Below are positions 1 through 7,216 of a stretch of 33,750 nt of DNA, piece by piece. The position numbers were made by a program, and so were the translations under genes. The notes beneath the pieces are model-generated. The model did no database searches and was not told the origin of the DNA. It was given only the letters and a program-made list of their open reading frames with translations. The stretch is from Bacteroidia bacterium (GTDB taxonomy: Bacteria; Bacteroidota; Bacteroidia; UBA4408), in NCBI GenBank assembly GCA_020845635.1, contig JADLFI010000040.1, positions 1 to 33,750 of the forward strand. Direction: 5' to 3'. How positions within the stretch are numbered: the first letter of the stretch is position 1; each line of letters starts with the position of its first letter.

Positions 1-127
1 CCCGTAGGGGTGAAATTATAATAGAAAAGAATACAACACACAACCCAAACCCCGTAGGGGTGAAATTATAATAGAAAAGAATACAACACACAACCCAAAC
101 CCCGTAGGGGTGAAATTATAATAGAAA
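1..127. repeat. 50-bp tandem repeat, 2.5 copies, cut by window edge
   Basis: Two identical 50-bp units (1-50 and 51-100) are followed by the first 27 bases of a third (101-127), after which the sequence diverges. From the second unit on, each unit begins with the small hairpin CCCCGTAGGGG (4-bp stem, GTA loop) followed by TGAAATTATAATAGAAA. The inter-hairpin segment is identical between copies, so this is a minisatellite and not a CRISPR array with unique spacers. The array may continue to the left of the window. Short palindromic repeats of this look occur between genes in Bacteroidota genomes as far as I recall; I cannot check copy number here. Confidence 0.9.
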
Positions 128-813
128 TCACCATCATAAAAAATTCGAATAAATAACAGATTTTTAAAAGGCAATTCACGATCACCTCAATAAAAATTAT
201 TGAAAACAACTAAACCGACACCAATGCCAACGCTTCATATCCGCACAACCAACAGACAATCTGGGTGAAAGACAGAAGGGCAGCAGCTAACATATAGGAA
301 TTAAACAAAACTCTGCTTTGATTTAATCCTGTGCCTGACTGCCTTTGGCAGGTTGAATAAAGCTCCCGGAGCTCAGTTGCAAATAAAAAGTATATGGGGT
401 TTTAAATATTAAAAGAGATGCAAATGCAGTTTTAGTCTGTTGTAGGTTTGTGTTATTGGTAATTGAATAATTAATTTTATTCTTTCTTTTTACCTCTTTT
501 ATTTATTTTGATACGTTTATAGTTTATAGCCCAAACAAGCCCATTTCACTTCCCAGCAGCTATTTTAAGCTGTTTGTATCTCTAACTTAACACAAACTAT
601 ATTTTTAAAAAAAAGTTTTTTAGTTTGCTTATAATTGAAATAAATGCGTAGTTTATTGAAGAAAATTAACGGTAAACAAGATATAGGAATAACTAATTTT
701 TGGTAGGAAAACAAAAAAGAAAAAATGTGCAGGGGCAAACTGTTAATTATGGACTATAAATGGTAAATCAATACAAATTCAAATCAGGTTAATCATCAAA
801 AAATAATCAAGCA
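128..813. other. gene-free stretch
   Basis: No convincing reading frame in either direction and no RNA gene that I recognise. It holds three small hairpins: CTGCCTTTGGCAG at 339-351, AGCTCCCGGAGCT at 361-373, and CAGCT/AGCTG arms near 556-571. None is followed by a T-tract, so I do not call terminators. The end of the stretch must contain the promoter of the decayed thioredoxin-like gene at 814, but I see no clear TAnnTTTG element. Confidence 0.6.
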
Positions 814-1162
814 ATGAAAAAAATACTACTGATTTTGACTTTAACTTTGCTCACTCAATCAAGTTTTTCCCAATCTACCAACAATTGGTTAGATGCCGGT
901 TCTGACTGGCATCATGCTACTTACTCTTTCATGCCAAACTATGGATAAAGTTATTGATAAGCTCCAAAATAAAGATTGTTATAATTTAGAGGTAGCGAGA
1001 ATTAATACCGATACCTATGCTAAAGCAGCCGTAAAATATAAAGTAAGAAATGTGCCTACGTTGTTAATATGTAATCAGGGGCAAGTATTATGGCGTCAAA
1101 CCGGATTAACTACTTTGGCCGAAATTGAAATAATAATAAAGGATTTTACTTTTGCAAGATAG
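814..1162 (+). pseudogene. frameshifted thioredoxin-like secreted protein
   Basis: The ATG at 814 opens a clear signal peptide (MKKILLILTLTLLTQSSFSQ), but this frame stops at 946-948. The rest of the protein continues in another frame (open 893-1162) with thioredoxin-fold features: CQTMDKVIDKL after the active-site strand and the cis-proline loop VRNVPTLLI. The frames join at the ATGCC around 931-935, where restoring two bases (ATGTGCC) gives ...HATYSFMCQTMDKV.... In that reading the first Cys of the expected CxxC motif is Ser and the second is kept. I therefore infer a 2-base deletion plus loss of the nucleophilic Cys. The intact protein would be about 116 residues. A sequencing error could explain the frameshift but not the missing Cys. 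Convergent with the transglutaminase-like gene. Confidence 0.65.
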
Positions 1163-1171
1163 TTTATAGAA

Positions 1172-1786
1172 TTAACTATTGGCAATTGATTCGGGGCGAT
1201 TATAAAACAAGGTCTTACAACTTTCTGAATTTTTCATTGATTCCAAAACTGATTTTAAAGGCTGAGCGAATACTTGTGGATAATCAACTTCGCCAAGCTC
1301 AGTACGAATAGGGTAGGCCAGTTTTTCTTCGGTAACCGAAAACGCTGAATTTACACCGGGTTTGTTTCCTCTGGGGTCTAATCTAAACCAACCATAATCT
1401 TGAAGATATACTGCATTTAAACCATGTAAAGCATAACCTGAATCTATAGTACCTTTACGTAATACGCGCTGATAACAAAAACCTGCCGGAATACCCATAC
1501 CACGAAGTAATGCTGCCAAAAGATGCGATTTGGCAAAACAAATACCTTCCTTTTTTTCGAGTGTGTCGTTTGCACTAATAGTTATTATTTCACTGTTGAT
1601 GTCAAACGAGTGTTGAATTTTATCCCTAACCAGCTCAAAGGCAATTTTTGTTTGTACTTTTCTATGACTTGTTATTGCTTGTATTGCTTTTATTTGTTTT
1701 TGTATTAATGCAGAGTTAAAAACTATATAAGGAGGAATTTCATTTAAGTATTCCTGAAGATTATTTGACTTAATTTCAAGTTTCAT
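1172..1786 (-). CDS. transglutaminase-like cysteine protease-fold protein
   Basis: A 204-residue protein with the transglutaminase-like core. The Cys lies in EGICFAKSHLLAALLRGMGI (Cys83, at the start of the helix), the His in YALHGLNAVYL (His121) and the Asp in FRLDPRGN (Asp137), in the order and spacing of the Cys-His-Asp triad. There is no signal peptide or membrane segment, so it is probably cytoplasmic. Members of this superfamily act as proteases or amidases or have unknown substrates; nothing here fixes the substrate. It stands alone, convergent with the decayed gene to its left and divergent from the DUF2269 gene to its right. Fold assignment is secure, function is not. Confidence 0.8.
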   Translation of the reverse strand: MKLEIKSNNLQEYLNEIPPYIVFNSALIQKQIKAIQAITSHRKVQTKIAFELVRDKIQHSFDINSEIITISANDTLEKKEGICFAKSHLLAALLRGMGIPAGFCYQRVLRKGTIDSGYALHGLNAVYLQDYGWFRLDPRGNKPGVNSAFSVTEEKLAYPIRTELGEVDYPQVFAQPLKSVLESMKNSESCKTLFYNRPESIANS

Positions 1787-2103
1787 GGTATGAAAAATTT
1801 ATATGCTTAACAAAATTAGCTATAATCGTTAGAGCAACTACTCTTTATGATTTTATATAGTCAAATCATATTTTATTAGTTGATTTTATAATTAAATAAC
1901 AAATAAAAGTATAATAATACTTTTATTGTACCTGTTAAATTTGTATTAAATTTTATTAAATTACTGATATATTGGAGTATGTGTTGGCAATATAGAGAAG
2001 ATTTAAAACTTTACTTTGTAAATATTGTTATTAACTTTGACACGATTTTTTAATATGCTCAATAAGTTTTCAAATTGTTGAAACATTATTTATTGGTTTA
2101 TTT
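1787..2103. other. AT-rich intergenic region
   Basis: Divergent promoter region between the transglutaminase-like gene (minus) and the DUF2269 gene (plus). No reading frame. It contains TATGAT (1846-1851) and ATCATA (1865-1870), the two halves of the FNR-like palindrome found elsewhere in the window, but 13 bp apart instead of 4 bp. I do not count this as a binding site. Confidence 0.5.
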
Positions 2104-2556
2104 ATGAATTTATACAGAGTACTGGTTTTAATACATGTTTTTTCGGCTATTTTGGGTTTAGGTCCCGGGTTCGTGATGATATATGTTGTTACTAAGGCCC
2201 AAACTCTTACAGAACTTAGGCATGCCTACGTAATACGTAACAGATTGCACAATTTTGTGATGGTTGGCGGCACACTGTTATTACTGACCGGCCTAATAAT
2301 GGGAGCTATGAACCCACTTTTATTTCAATTGAAATGGTATGTAATAAGTTTAATTTTGTTCTTAATAGCATTAGCCTTCGGGCCGGTTGTTTTATCACCC
2401 AAATCAAAGCCAATAAAAGCATTGTTGAAACAAAGCAGTGGCGATGTTATTCCTGCGGAGTATTATAGTATGGCCAAAGATTTGTTTTTTTACGAACGTA
2501 TAGAGAATGTAATATTTTTGATAATAATAGCCCTTATGATATGGAAACCCGTATAA
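2104..2556 (+). CDS. DUF2269-type integral membrane protein
   Basis: A 150-residue protein with four predicted membrane helices (about residues 5-28, 50-70, 77-98 and 130-148). The opening LYRVLVLIHVFSAILGLGPG, with a His in helix 1, is typical of the DUF2269 / predicted integral membrane family. The conserved HNFVMVGGTLLLLTGLIMG lies in helix 2. Function is unknown in the family. The His residues in helices 1 and 2 are compatible with haem or metal binding, but that is speculation. It is followed 43 bp downstream by the DUF2249 gene and is probably cotranscribed with it. Confidence 0.8.
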   Translation: MNLYRVLVLIHVFSAILGLGPGFVMIYVVTKAQTLTELRHAYVIRNRLHNFVMVGGTLLLLTGLIMGAMNPLLFQLKWYVISLILFLIALAFGPVVLSPKSKPIKALLKQSSGDVIPAEYYSMAKDLFFYERIENVIFLIIIALMIWKPV

Positions 2557-2599
2557 TTTTTTAAAGATTAATTTTAAACAACTCTTAATAATTAAAACT

Positions 2600-3364
2600 A
2601 TGACAACACAAGAAGAAATAAAAAATATAGATGGCGAATTAGATGTTAGGGTACTGGTACCAATTAAACGTCATGAATTGCTTATTCAATTATTTAAAGA
2701 TTTGCCTGCCGGACAGCATTTTATTTTTATCAACGATCACGACCCCATCCCTTTGTATTACGAGTTCAGATCAATATATGGTGATGTAGTGGGCTGGGAG
2801 TATTTGAATAAAGGTGGAAGAGATTGGAAAGTAAAAGTAACCCGTACTGAAGATTCGTCCGGAATTGATATGTCAGAAGTATCAACTTTAATTGACTTAC
2901 GTAAAATTGATGAGAAAGATTGGAAACAGGTAGTTTTTCATCGTTATGGAATGATGGAGAAAGATACTACTATGGAACTTATAGCAGCATCAGATCCTGT
3001 TGAAATTCACGGTGTATTTGTAAATAAATATGAAGGTAAGCACTCATGGATATATAAAGAAAAGGAACCGGGCAACATTAGAATTCATATAACCAAAAAA
3101 GATAAAAGTGGCTTGGGAGATGATGGTTATTCAGTTGTAAACGATTTTGATATTCGTCCGTACGAACCTGCCTTACGCCATGAAATGTTTTATAAGGCAT
3201 TTGCTGATATTAAGCCGGGCGAGGCTTTTCAGTTTACTAACGACCATGATCCAAAACCACTGTATTATCAAATGGAGGCTGAAAGTAAAGAACCATTCAG
3301 ATGGGAGTATATCGAGCAAGGTCCTGAAGTATGGAAAGTACGTGTTATAAAAGTAAAGAAATAA
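2600..3364 (+). CDS. triple DUF2249 domain protein
   Basis: A 254-residue cytoplasmic protein made of three DUF2249-like units: about residues 13-83, 95-165 and 182-252. Units 1 and 3 carry the family hallmark: the Asp-Arg start (LDVRVL, FDIRPY), a conserved His (KRHELL, LRHEMF), FxFxNDHDPxPLYY, and a closing WEY...WKV+V. The middle unit keeps the LDLRKID start but has lost NDHDP (it reads AASDPVEIHGVF), so it looks degenerate. DUF2249 proteins often sit beside hemerythrin-like, nitric-oxide and nitrite genes in denitrifiers, but their biochemistry is not established. A strong terminator follows at 3387. The neighbouring nitrate island suggests a role in nitrogen-oxide metabolism; this is inference. 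Confidence 0.8.
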   Translation: MTTQEEIKNIDGELDVRVLVPIKRHELLIQLFKDLPAGQHFIFINDHDPIPLYYEFRSIYGDVVGWEYLNKGGRDWKVKVTRTEDSSGIDMSEVSTLIDLRKIDEKDWKQVVFHRYGMMEKDTTMELIAASDPVEIHGVFVNKYEGKHSWIYKEKEPGNIRIHITKKDKSGLGDDGYSVVNDFDIRPYEPALRHEMFYKAFADIKPGEAFQFTNDHDPKPLYYQMEAESKEPFRWEYIEQGPEVWKVRVIKVKK

Positions 3365-3386
3365 ATATTGTTAGTTTATACTTTTT

Positions 3387-3420
3387 AAAGCCATAGATTT
3401 TGTTTCTGTGGCTTTTATTT
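3387..3420 (+). terminator. intrinsic terminator after the DUF2269-DUF2249 pair
   Basis: An 11-bp stem (AAAGCCATAGA paired with TCTGTGGCTTT, one T-G wobble) with a 7-base loop, followed by TATTTTTA. It starts 23 bases after the stop codon at 3364. Confidence 0.85.
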
Positions 3421-3421
3421 T

Positions 3422-3868
3422 TACAAAATGTATATAACTGTTTATAAGAGTTTGTTGGAGTAGCTAAGGCATTAAAGTAGATTATAAAAGATTTATGGGA
3501 GAAATTACATTAAGAGTTTTCTAAACCCCTTGTCGCATTTTTGTGTGAGATAATACAAATGCGATAATTAAATATTTATACTCACTTCAATAACTACAAG
3601 GAAACTAACTTGTAACCTGAAGATACGGTTTTTTGATTATTAATTCATATCATAAATGCAGAATGATACTGTTATGTGTTATGTTTAAAATAATGATTGA
3701 CTTAATTGGTTACTATTATTATATTATATAAATTGCAACATAATTTTAATGAAATTCTACTAAGTTTATTATTAGTGCCATTAAGTATTTTATCTCTAAC
3801 ATCCGTTGTTGGTTCGAAAATACAAAAGGTTAATTAAGAAATGTTGAAGTGGTATTTCACAAAACAAT
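3422..3868. other. gene-free stretch
   Basis: AT-rich DNA with stops in all frames. No RNA gene, repeat or binding site recognised. Confidence 0.5.
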
Positions 3869-4300
3869 ATGGAAGTAAACAATTCTTATAATACCACGAG
3901 AAACTATACCATTTACTGTGATAATAGCGGCATAAGTGATTCTAATTTTACCTACCATTACGCTTGGTTGCTCGGTTATGTACATAATAATATGAGTTCA
4001 ATAAATCATACAATGGCACGCTATTGGAACCAAATAGGTGACTCTTTGTTGTATATTAACCGTTATACCTATATACATCATAATTCTTTCGGTTCTCTCA
4101 TTACATATTTTAACCATGCTTTTAATGCAGTTTATCCTTATCCATATTTCAAACGTATTTCTATTTTATTACCTTTATGTGACCTTTTGAAAAGTTTATT
4201 CGGGCATTTAGTAGTTTATCAAAAAAGTACTCAAACCTTCCTACATCACAATAACTCCAGGGAGTTTATTATTATTAATAAGGTGGGGTTTAAAAACTAA
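3869..4300 (+). CDS. doubtful ORF, 143 codons, unrecognised
   Basis: Open for 143 codons, which is long for chance in DNA this AT-rich. The translation is unlike a normal bacterial protein, however: very rich in Asn, Tyr, His and Ser at the N-terminus (for example NNSYNTTRNYTIYCDNSG), with a weakly hydrophobic middle and no motif I recognise. The opposite strand in the aligned frame has many stops, so this is not a shadow of an intact minus-strand gene. It may be a fast-evolving or foreign gene, a gene remnant or a chance ORF. It lies 73 bp upstream of the methyltransferase gene on the same strand. Confidence 0.25.
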   Translation: MEVNNSYNTTRNYTIYCDNSGISDSNFTYHYAWLLGYVHNNMSSINHTMARYWNQIGDSLLYINRYTYIHHNSFGSLITYFNHAFNAVYPYPYFKRISILLPLCDLLKSLFGHLVVYQKSTQTFLHHNNSREFIIINKVGFKN

Positions 4301-4373
4301 GCAAAATGGTTGTAGAATTAATAAATTTAAGTGCAGATATTTACCACCTATATTACTTTACAAAACTTTCATT

Positions 4374-5237
4374 ATGATTACAAATATGATTAAATCGCTC
4401 TACCACTACTTGTCTCCAAAGTTTCAGAGTATTCATTTAGATTATAAGGTTGATATGAAACCTCGTTACGGGCATGGATTGCCTCCACATCAACTTTTAT
4501 ATCAGAAAATAAATGCCAATCGCGCTACTTATGAAACATTGCTGAATTATTTCCTGACCTTATCAGACAAGATCCAGAGGATTAAACCAAACCATCAAGA
4601 AAATAACGAAGATAATCCCGCCTGGAACAATGGATTTTTACCCGGACTTGATATGATTGCAATTTATGGGATGCTGGCTCATTATAAACCTTCGCGATAT
4701 ATTGAAGTAGGTTCGGGAAACTCTACCAAGGTGGCTCGCAAATCAATTATTGAAAATGCACTAAATACAAAAATAATTTCAATCGATCCATTTCCTCGAG
4801 CAAACATTGACCATCTTGCTGATACTGTAATACGCAAACCTATTGAGAATATTACTGATTACCGTTTTATTACCGATGAATTGCAAAAGAACGACATCCT
4901 TTTTATTGATAATTCACATAGAGTTTTTCCTAATTCTGATGCCATGATGTTTTTTATGGAATTATTGCCTCAGTTAAAACCCGGAGTTATAGTGCATATA
5001 CATGATATTTATTTGCCTTATGATTATCCTCAATTTATGTGCAACAGGAGTTATAATGAACAATACTTTTTAGCCGCATATATATTGGCCAATCATCATA
5101 AATACCATACTTTATTGCCCAATTATTTTATAAGCGAAGACAAAGAACTATCTGCTATTTTAACTCCCCTATGGAATCATCAGAACCTTAATGGAGTTGA
5201 GAAACATGGTGGTTCATTTTGGTTGCAGATAAACTAA
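4374..5237 (+). CDS. class I SAM-dependent methyltransferase
   Basis: A 287-residue protein. The SAM-binding motif I is YIEVGSGNSTKVARKSI (about residues 109-125), followed by an acidic residue at the end of strand 2 (IISIDPFPRANID) and the later strand NDILFIDNSHR with the Asp typical of the Methyltransf_24-like group. The VIVHIHDIYLPYDYP segment matches the His-Asp/aromatic region of that group. There is no signal peptide. Such enzymes often modify sugars or small molecules; the substrate cannot be told. An alternative start is the Met at 4386 (second Met, MIKSLYHYL). It is a single-gene unit closed by a terminator at 5253. Confidence 0.8.
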   Translation: MITNMIKSLYHYLSPKFQSIHLDYKVDMKPRYGHGLPPHQLLYQKINANRATYETLLNYFLTLSDKIQRIKPNHQENNEDNPAWNNGFLPGLDMIAIYGMLAHYKPSRYIEVGSGNSTKVARKSIIENALNTKIISIDPFPRANIDHLADTVIRKPIENITDYRFITDELQKNDILFIDNSHRVFPNSDAMMFFMELLPQLKPGVIVHIHDIYLPYDYPQFMCNRSYNEQYFLAAYILANHHKYHTLLPNYFISEDKELSAILTPLWNHQNLNGVEKHGGSFWLQIN

Positions 5238-5252
5238 TTTTTTTTCTTAAGC

Positions 5253-5279
5253 TACCTATCTCTAAATAGGTAATTTTTT
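5253..5279 (+). terminator. intrinsic terminator after the methyltransferase gene
   Basis: Perfect 7-bp stem TACCTAT/ATAGGTA with loop CTCTAA, followed by ATTTTTTG. Lies 16 bases after the stop codon. Confidence 0.8.
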
Positions 5280-5391
5280 GATTATGTTTTGTTACTGTAG
5301 TAATAATTCTCAGTAGTTATCTTATTGTATTTTTGTTTAGTTAGATTTATTATAAACTGTATTTTAATGTTTTACAGAAATGATATTATAT

Positions 5392-5399
5392 TATATTTG
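5392..5399 (+). promoter_or_regulatory. -7 promoter element (TATATTTG)
   Basis: Exact match to the Bacteroidota TAnnTTTG -7 element, 20 bp before the DUF4920 gene start. The -33 region is weak (TTTA at 5371-5374, 17 bp upstream). No FNR-like palindrome is present at the position where the other island promoters have one, so this operon may be regulated differently. Confidence 0.5.
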
Positions 5400-5419
5400 C
5401 ACATCAAAATTCTACACCA

Positions 5420-5953
5420 ATGAAGAAATTTATTTTATGGATAGCCATATCGGTAATATTTAGTAATTGCACTAATAATAAGGCAGAGGTTGAGCAACAA
5501 CCGGAAATTTCGTATGCTAAATTTGGAGCTGAAATTACTCCCGATAAAGCCATAAATAAAGCAGAAATGTCTGAAATGTTTAAAAGCCTTAAAGAGGGTG
5601 ATACAGTGTCAGTAAAGTTTAAATCAAACATTATTGATGTGTGTCAGAAGAAAGGTTGCTGGATGAATCTAGATTTGGGAAACAATCAGGAAACAATGGT
5701 TCGTTTTAGGGATTACGGATTTTTTGTTCCCAAAAATGCTGCTAATGCCGAGGCTATTGTTGAAGGCTCTGCTTTTTTAAGTGTAACAAGCATAGATGAG
5801 TTAAAGCATTATGCCAAAGATGCCGGAAAAACAGATGAGGAGATAGCCTCTATTACTGAGCCTGAAACTAAACTATCTATAATAGCAGATGGTGTTCTTA
5901 TCCAAAATATAAGCCAATCTACGGAAGGTGATAATTCAAAATCCGAACAATGA
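5420..5953 (+). CDS. DUF4920 domain lipoprotein
   Basis: A 177-residue predicted lipoprotein: signal peptide MKKFILWIAISVIFSNC with a lipobox Cys at residue 17. The DUF4920 domain (about residues 30-162) shows AKFGAEITPDKAINKAEM, then DVCQKKGCWMNLDL and MVRFRDYGFFVPKN, then the late ELKHYAKDAGKTDEEIASI. The CQKKGCWM motif holds two Cys that could form a disulfide or bind metal. Function of the family is unknown; it resembles a small OB-like periplasmic domain. The stop overlaps the ATG of the next gene by 4 bp (ATGA), so the two are translationally coupled. It probably sits on the periplasmic side of the inner or outer membrane. Confidence 0.85.
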   Translation: MKKFILWIAISVIFSNCTNNKAEVEQQPEISYAKFGAEITPDKAINKAEMSEMFKSLKEGDTVSVKFKSNIIDVCQKKGCWMNLDLGNNQETMVRFRDYGFFVPKNAANAEAIVEGSAFLSVTSIDELKHYAKDAGKTDEEIASITEPETKLSIIADGVLIQNISQSTEGDNSKSEQ

Positions 5954-6390
5954 AAAAGCTACTATTTCTGTTAGGCATAATATTGTTTGTTTTTAGTTGC
6001 AAATCCAATCAGGAAAATGGAGAAGCAGCTACAAAAACTGACAATAATGAGTTTGAGATGTATCAAATGTCTGAAATGGCTGCCTTAATGGAACGTATGT
6101 TTAATGAAAATAGCCTTGTTAAGAAAAAAATTGAAGAAGGTAGTACAGATTTAGGAGTCTTTCCGGAAGATTATTTACGAATACATACCGCTGAACTTAC
6201 CGATTCTACCGACTTTGATGAAGTTTTTAAAGTAGAAGCTGAAAAGTTTATTCAAGCCCAGAAACTTGTATTTAGTGCTTCTGATAAGCATAAAGAAAAT
6301 TTTAATAATATGGTTAGCGCCTGTATTAATTGTCATGAGCAAAAATGCTCAGGCCCAATTCAACGTATTAAAAAGCTTTATATTCAGTAG
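5950..6390 (+). CDS. single-haem c-type lipoprotein
   Basis: A 146-residue predicted lipoprotein (MKKLLFLLGIILFVFSC, lipobox Cys17). A mostly helical body ends in one haem-c motif, CINCHEQKCSGP (about residues 128-132), close to the C-terminus. A helical body with a C-terminal CxxCH is the layout of cytochrome c-prime-like proteins, which bind haem with an open or weak sixth position and often interact with NO or CO. I infer this from layout only. It is coupled to the DUF4920 gene by a 4-bp overlap. Together with the nitrate island this suggests a periplasmic electron-transfer or NO-binding role. Confidence 0.8.
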   Translation: MKKLLFLLGIILFVFSCKSNQENGEAATKTDNNEFEMYQMSEMAALMERMFNENSLVKKKIEEGSTDLGVFPEDYLRIHTAELTDSTDFDEVFKVEAEKFIQAQKLVFSASDKHKENFNNMVSACINCHEQKCSGPIQRIKKLYIQ

Positions 6391-6396
6391 CTTTTT
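6370..6396 (+). terminator. possible intrinsic terminator overlapping the stop codon
   Basis: 8-bp stem AAAAAGCT/AGCTTTTT (6370-6377 with 6389-6396), loop 11 bases. The T-run is part of the right arm. The stem includes the stop codon of the haem-c lipoprotein gene. Confidence 0.55.
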
Positions 6397-6435
6397 CCGA
6401 CTTTTACAATTCACTTTTGCTTAATGATATCAAAA

Positions 6436-6451
6436 TATGATTCAAATCATA
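6436..6451. promoter_or_regulatory. FNR-like palindrome, hemerythrin-moaA operon
   Basis: TATGATTCAAATCATA, inside a longer near-perfect palindrome 6432-6455. It contains the FNR core TGAT-N4-ATCA. The centre is at 6443.5. A (T/G)AnnTTT(G/A) element (GATATTTA, 6473-6480) ends 36.5 bp downstream, the same spacing as at four other sites in this window. This puts the box near -43 relative to a predicted start at about 6487, as expected for an FNR-type activator site. Confidence 0.8.
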
Positions 6452-6499
6452 TTTTGTGTTTCCTATACCAGCGATATTTACAAAAAAAAATAGCGCTAT

Positions 6500-7213
6500 A
6501 TGAATACAAACCATAAAACCCCTGAAACCGTTACAAAAGATTTGGCATTAAAGGCTCATAAGAAAAAGCTAAAAGAAGAAGACCCAATCCTTACCAACGC
6601 CACAAAAGACAGTACTATTAAAGAGCTTTCAGCAATGGATCCGCCATCGGCTTACAGTAAAGAAAATACCATAGGAGCAGAAGTTGAGAGCATGAATATT
6701 TTTTTAAGAAACCTGATTGACGAACATCAAGAGGTAACACAAAAGGTTAAAGATTTTGATGATGCTCTAATTACTTTCCGAAATAGTGGATTCTCATTCT
6801 CTTATGAGGTATCTGAAGCATTTAATAAGTTTTTCGTGTATTTTGATGAGCATATTTTACCACATAATCAAAAAGAAGAGCGCTACTATTTTCCGTTAAT
6901 TCATAAAAAGCTAATTGAATCAGGCGAGCATGGTATTGGCAAGAAACCTAAAACAGCAGTTGATTTAATGGAAGACGATCATGTAAAATTTATTCAGTTG
7001 GCTTCCTTATGTTTTAATCTATTAGGCTTGGCTTCTCGATTACGCGACAATGAATCTCGTGTTATTACCTATGATTTGGCATTTAATTCGGGACGAGAGT
7101 TAGTAGAATTGCTTCGCTTACATATTTTTAGAGAAGATGAAACATTATTTCCTTTATCTCAAAAATTATTAAGTCCGGAGGAGTTTAAATGGTTGAATGA
7201 ACAAACAGTATAG
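6500..7213 (+). CDS. hemerythrin-domain protein
   Basis: A 237-residue cytoplasmic protein. Residues 1-62 are polar and probably disordered; residues 65-230 form a four-helix hemerythrin domain. Likely iron ligands are His76 (LIDEHQEV), His118 and His122 with a nearby Glu (DEHILPHNQKEERYYFPL), His161 (EDDHVKF), and His208 with Glu212 (LLRLHIFREDETLFPL). The family binds O2 or NO, or repairs Fe-S clusters (as YtfE/RIC does), at a di-iron site. It is preceded by an FNR-like box and lies 3 bp before moaA, so it is cotranscribed with an oxygen-sensitive Fe-S enzyme. A role in NO or oxygen protection during nitrate respiration is a reasonable inference. Confidence 0.85.
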   Translation: MNTNHKTPETVTKDLALKAHKKKLKEEDPILTNATKDSTIKELSAMDPPSAYSKENTIGAEVESMNIFLRNLIDEHQEVTQKVKDFDDALITFRNSGFSFSYEVSEAFNKFFVYFDEHILPHNQKEERYYFPLIHKKLIESGEHGIGKKPKTAVDLMEDDHVKFIQLASLCFNLLGLASRLRDNESRVITYDLAFNSGRELVELLRLHIFREDETLFPLSQKLLSPEEFKWLNEQTV

Positions 7214-7216
7214 AAT

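Noticed and set aside
51-77. Fragment of 16S rRNA (GTAGGGGTGAAAT...TAGA resembles the helix around position 690)
   Set aside because: The match covers only about 20 bases inside a tandem repeat, with no flanking rRNA sequence.
1-127. CRISPR array
   Set aside because: The segments between the repeated cores are identical to each other, and there are no cas genes nearby.
1846-1870. Seventh FNR-like box between the transglutaminase-like and DUF2269 genes
   Set aside because: The half-sites TATGAT and ATCATA are 13 bp apart instead of 4, and no -7 element lies at the conserved spacing.
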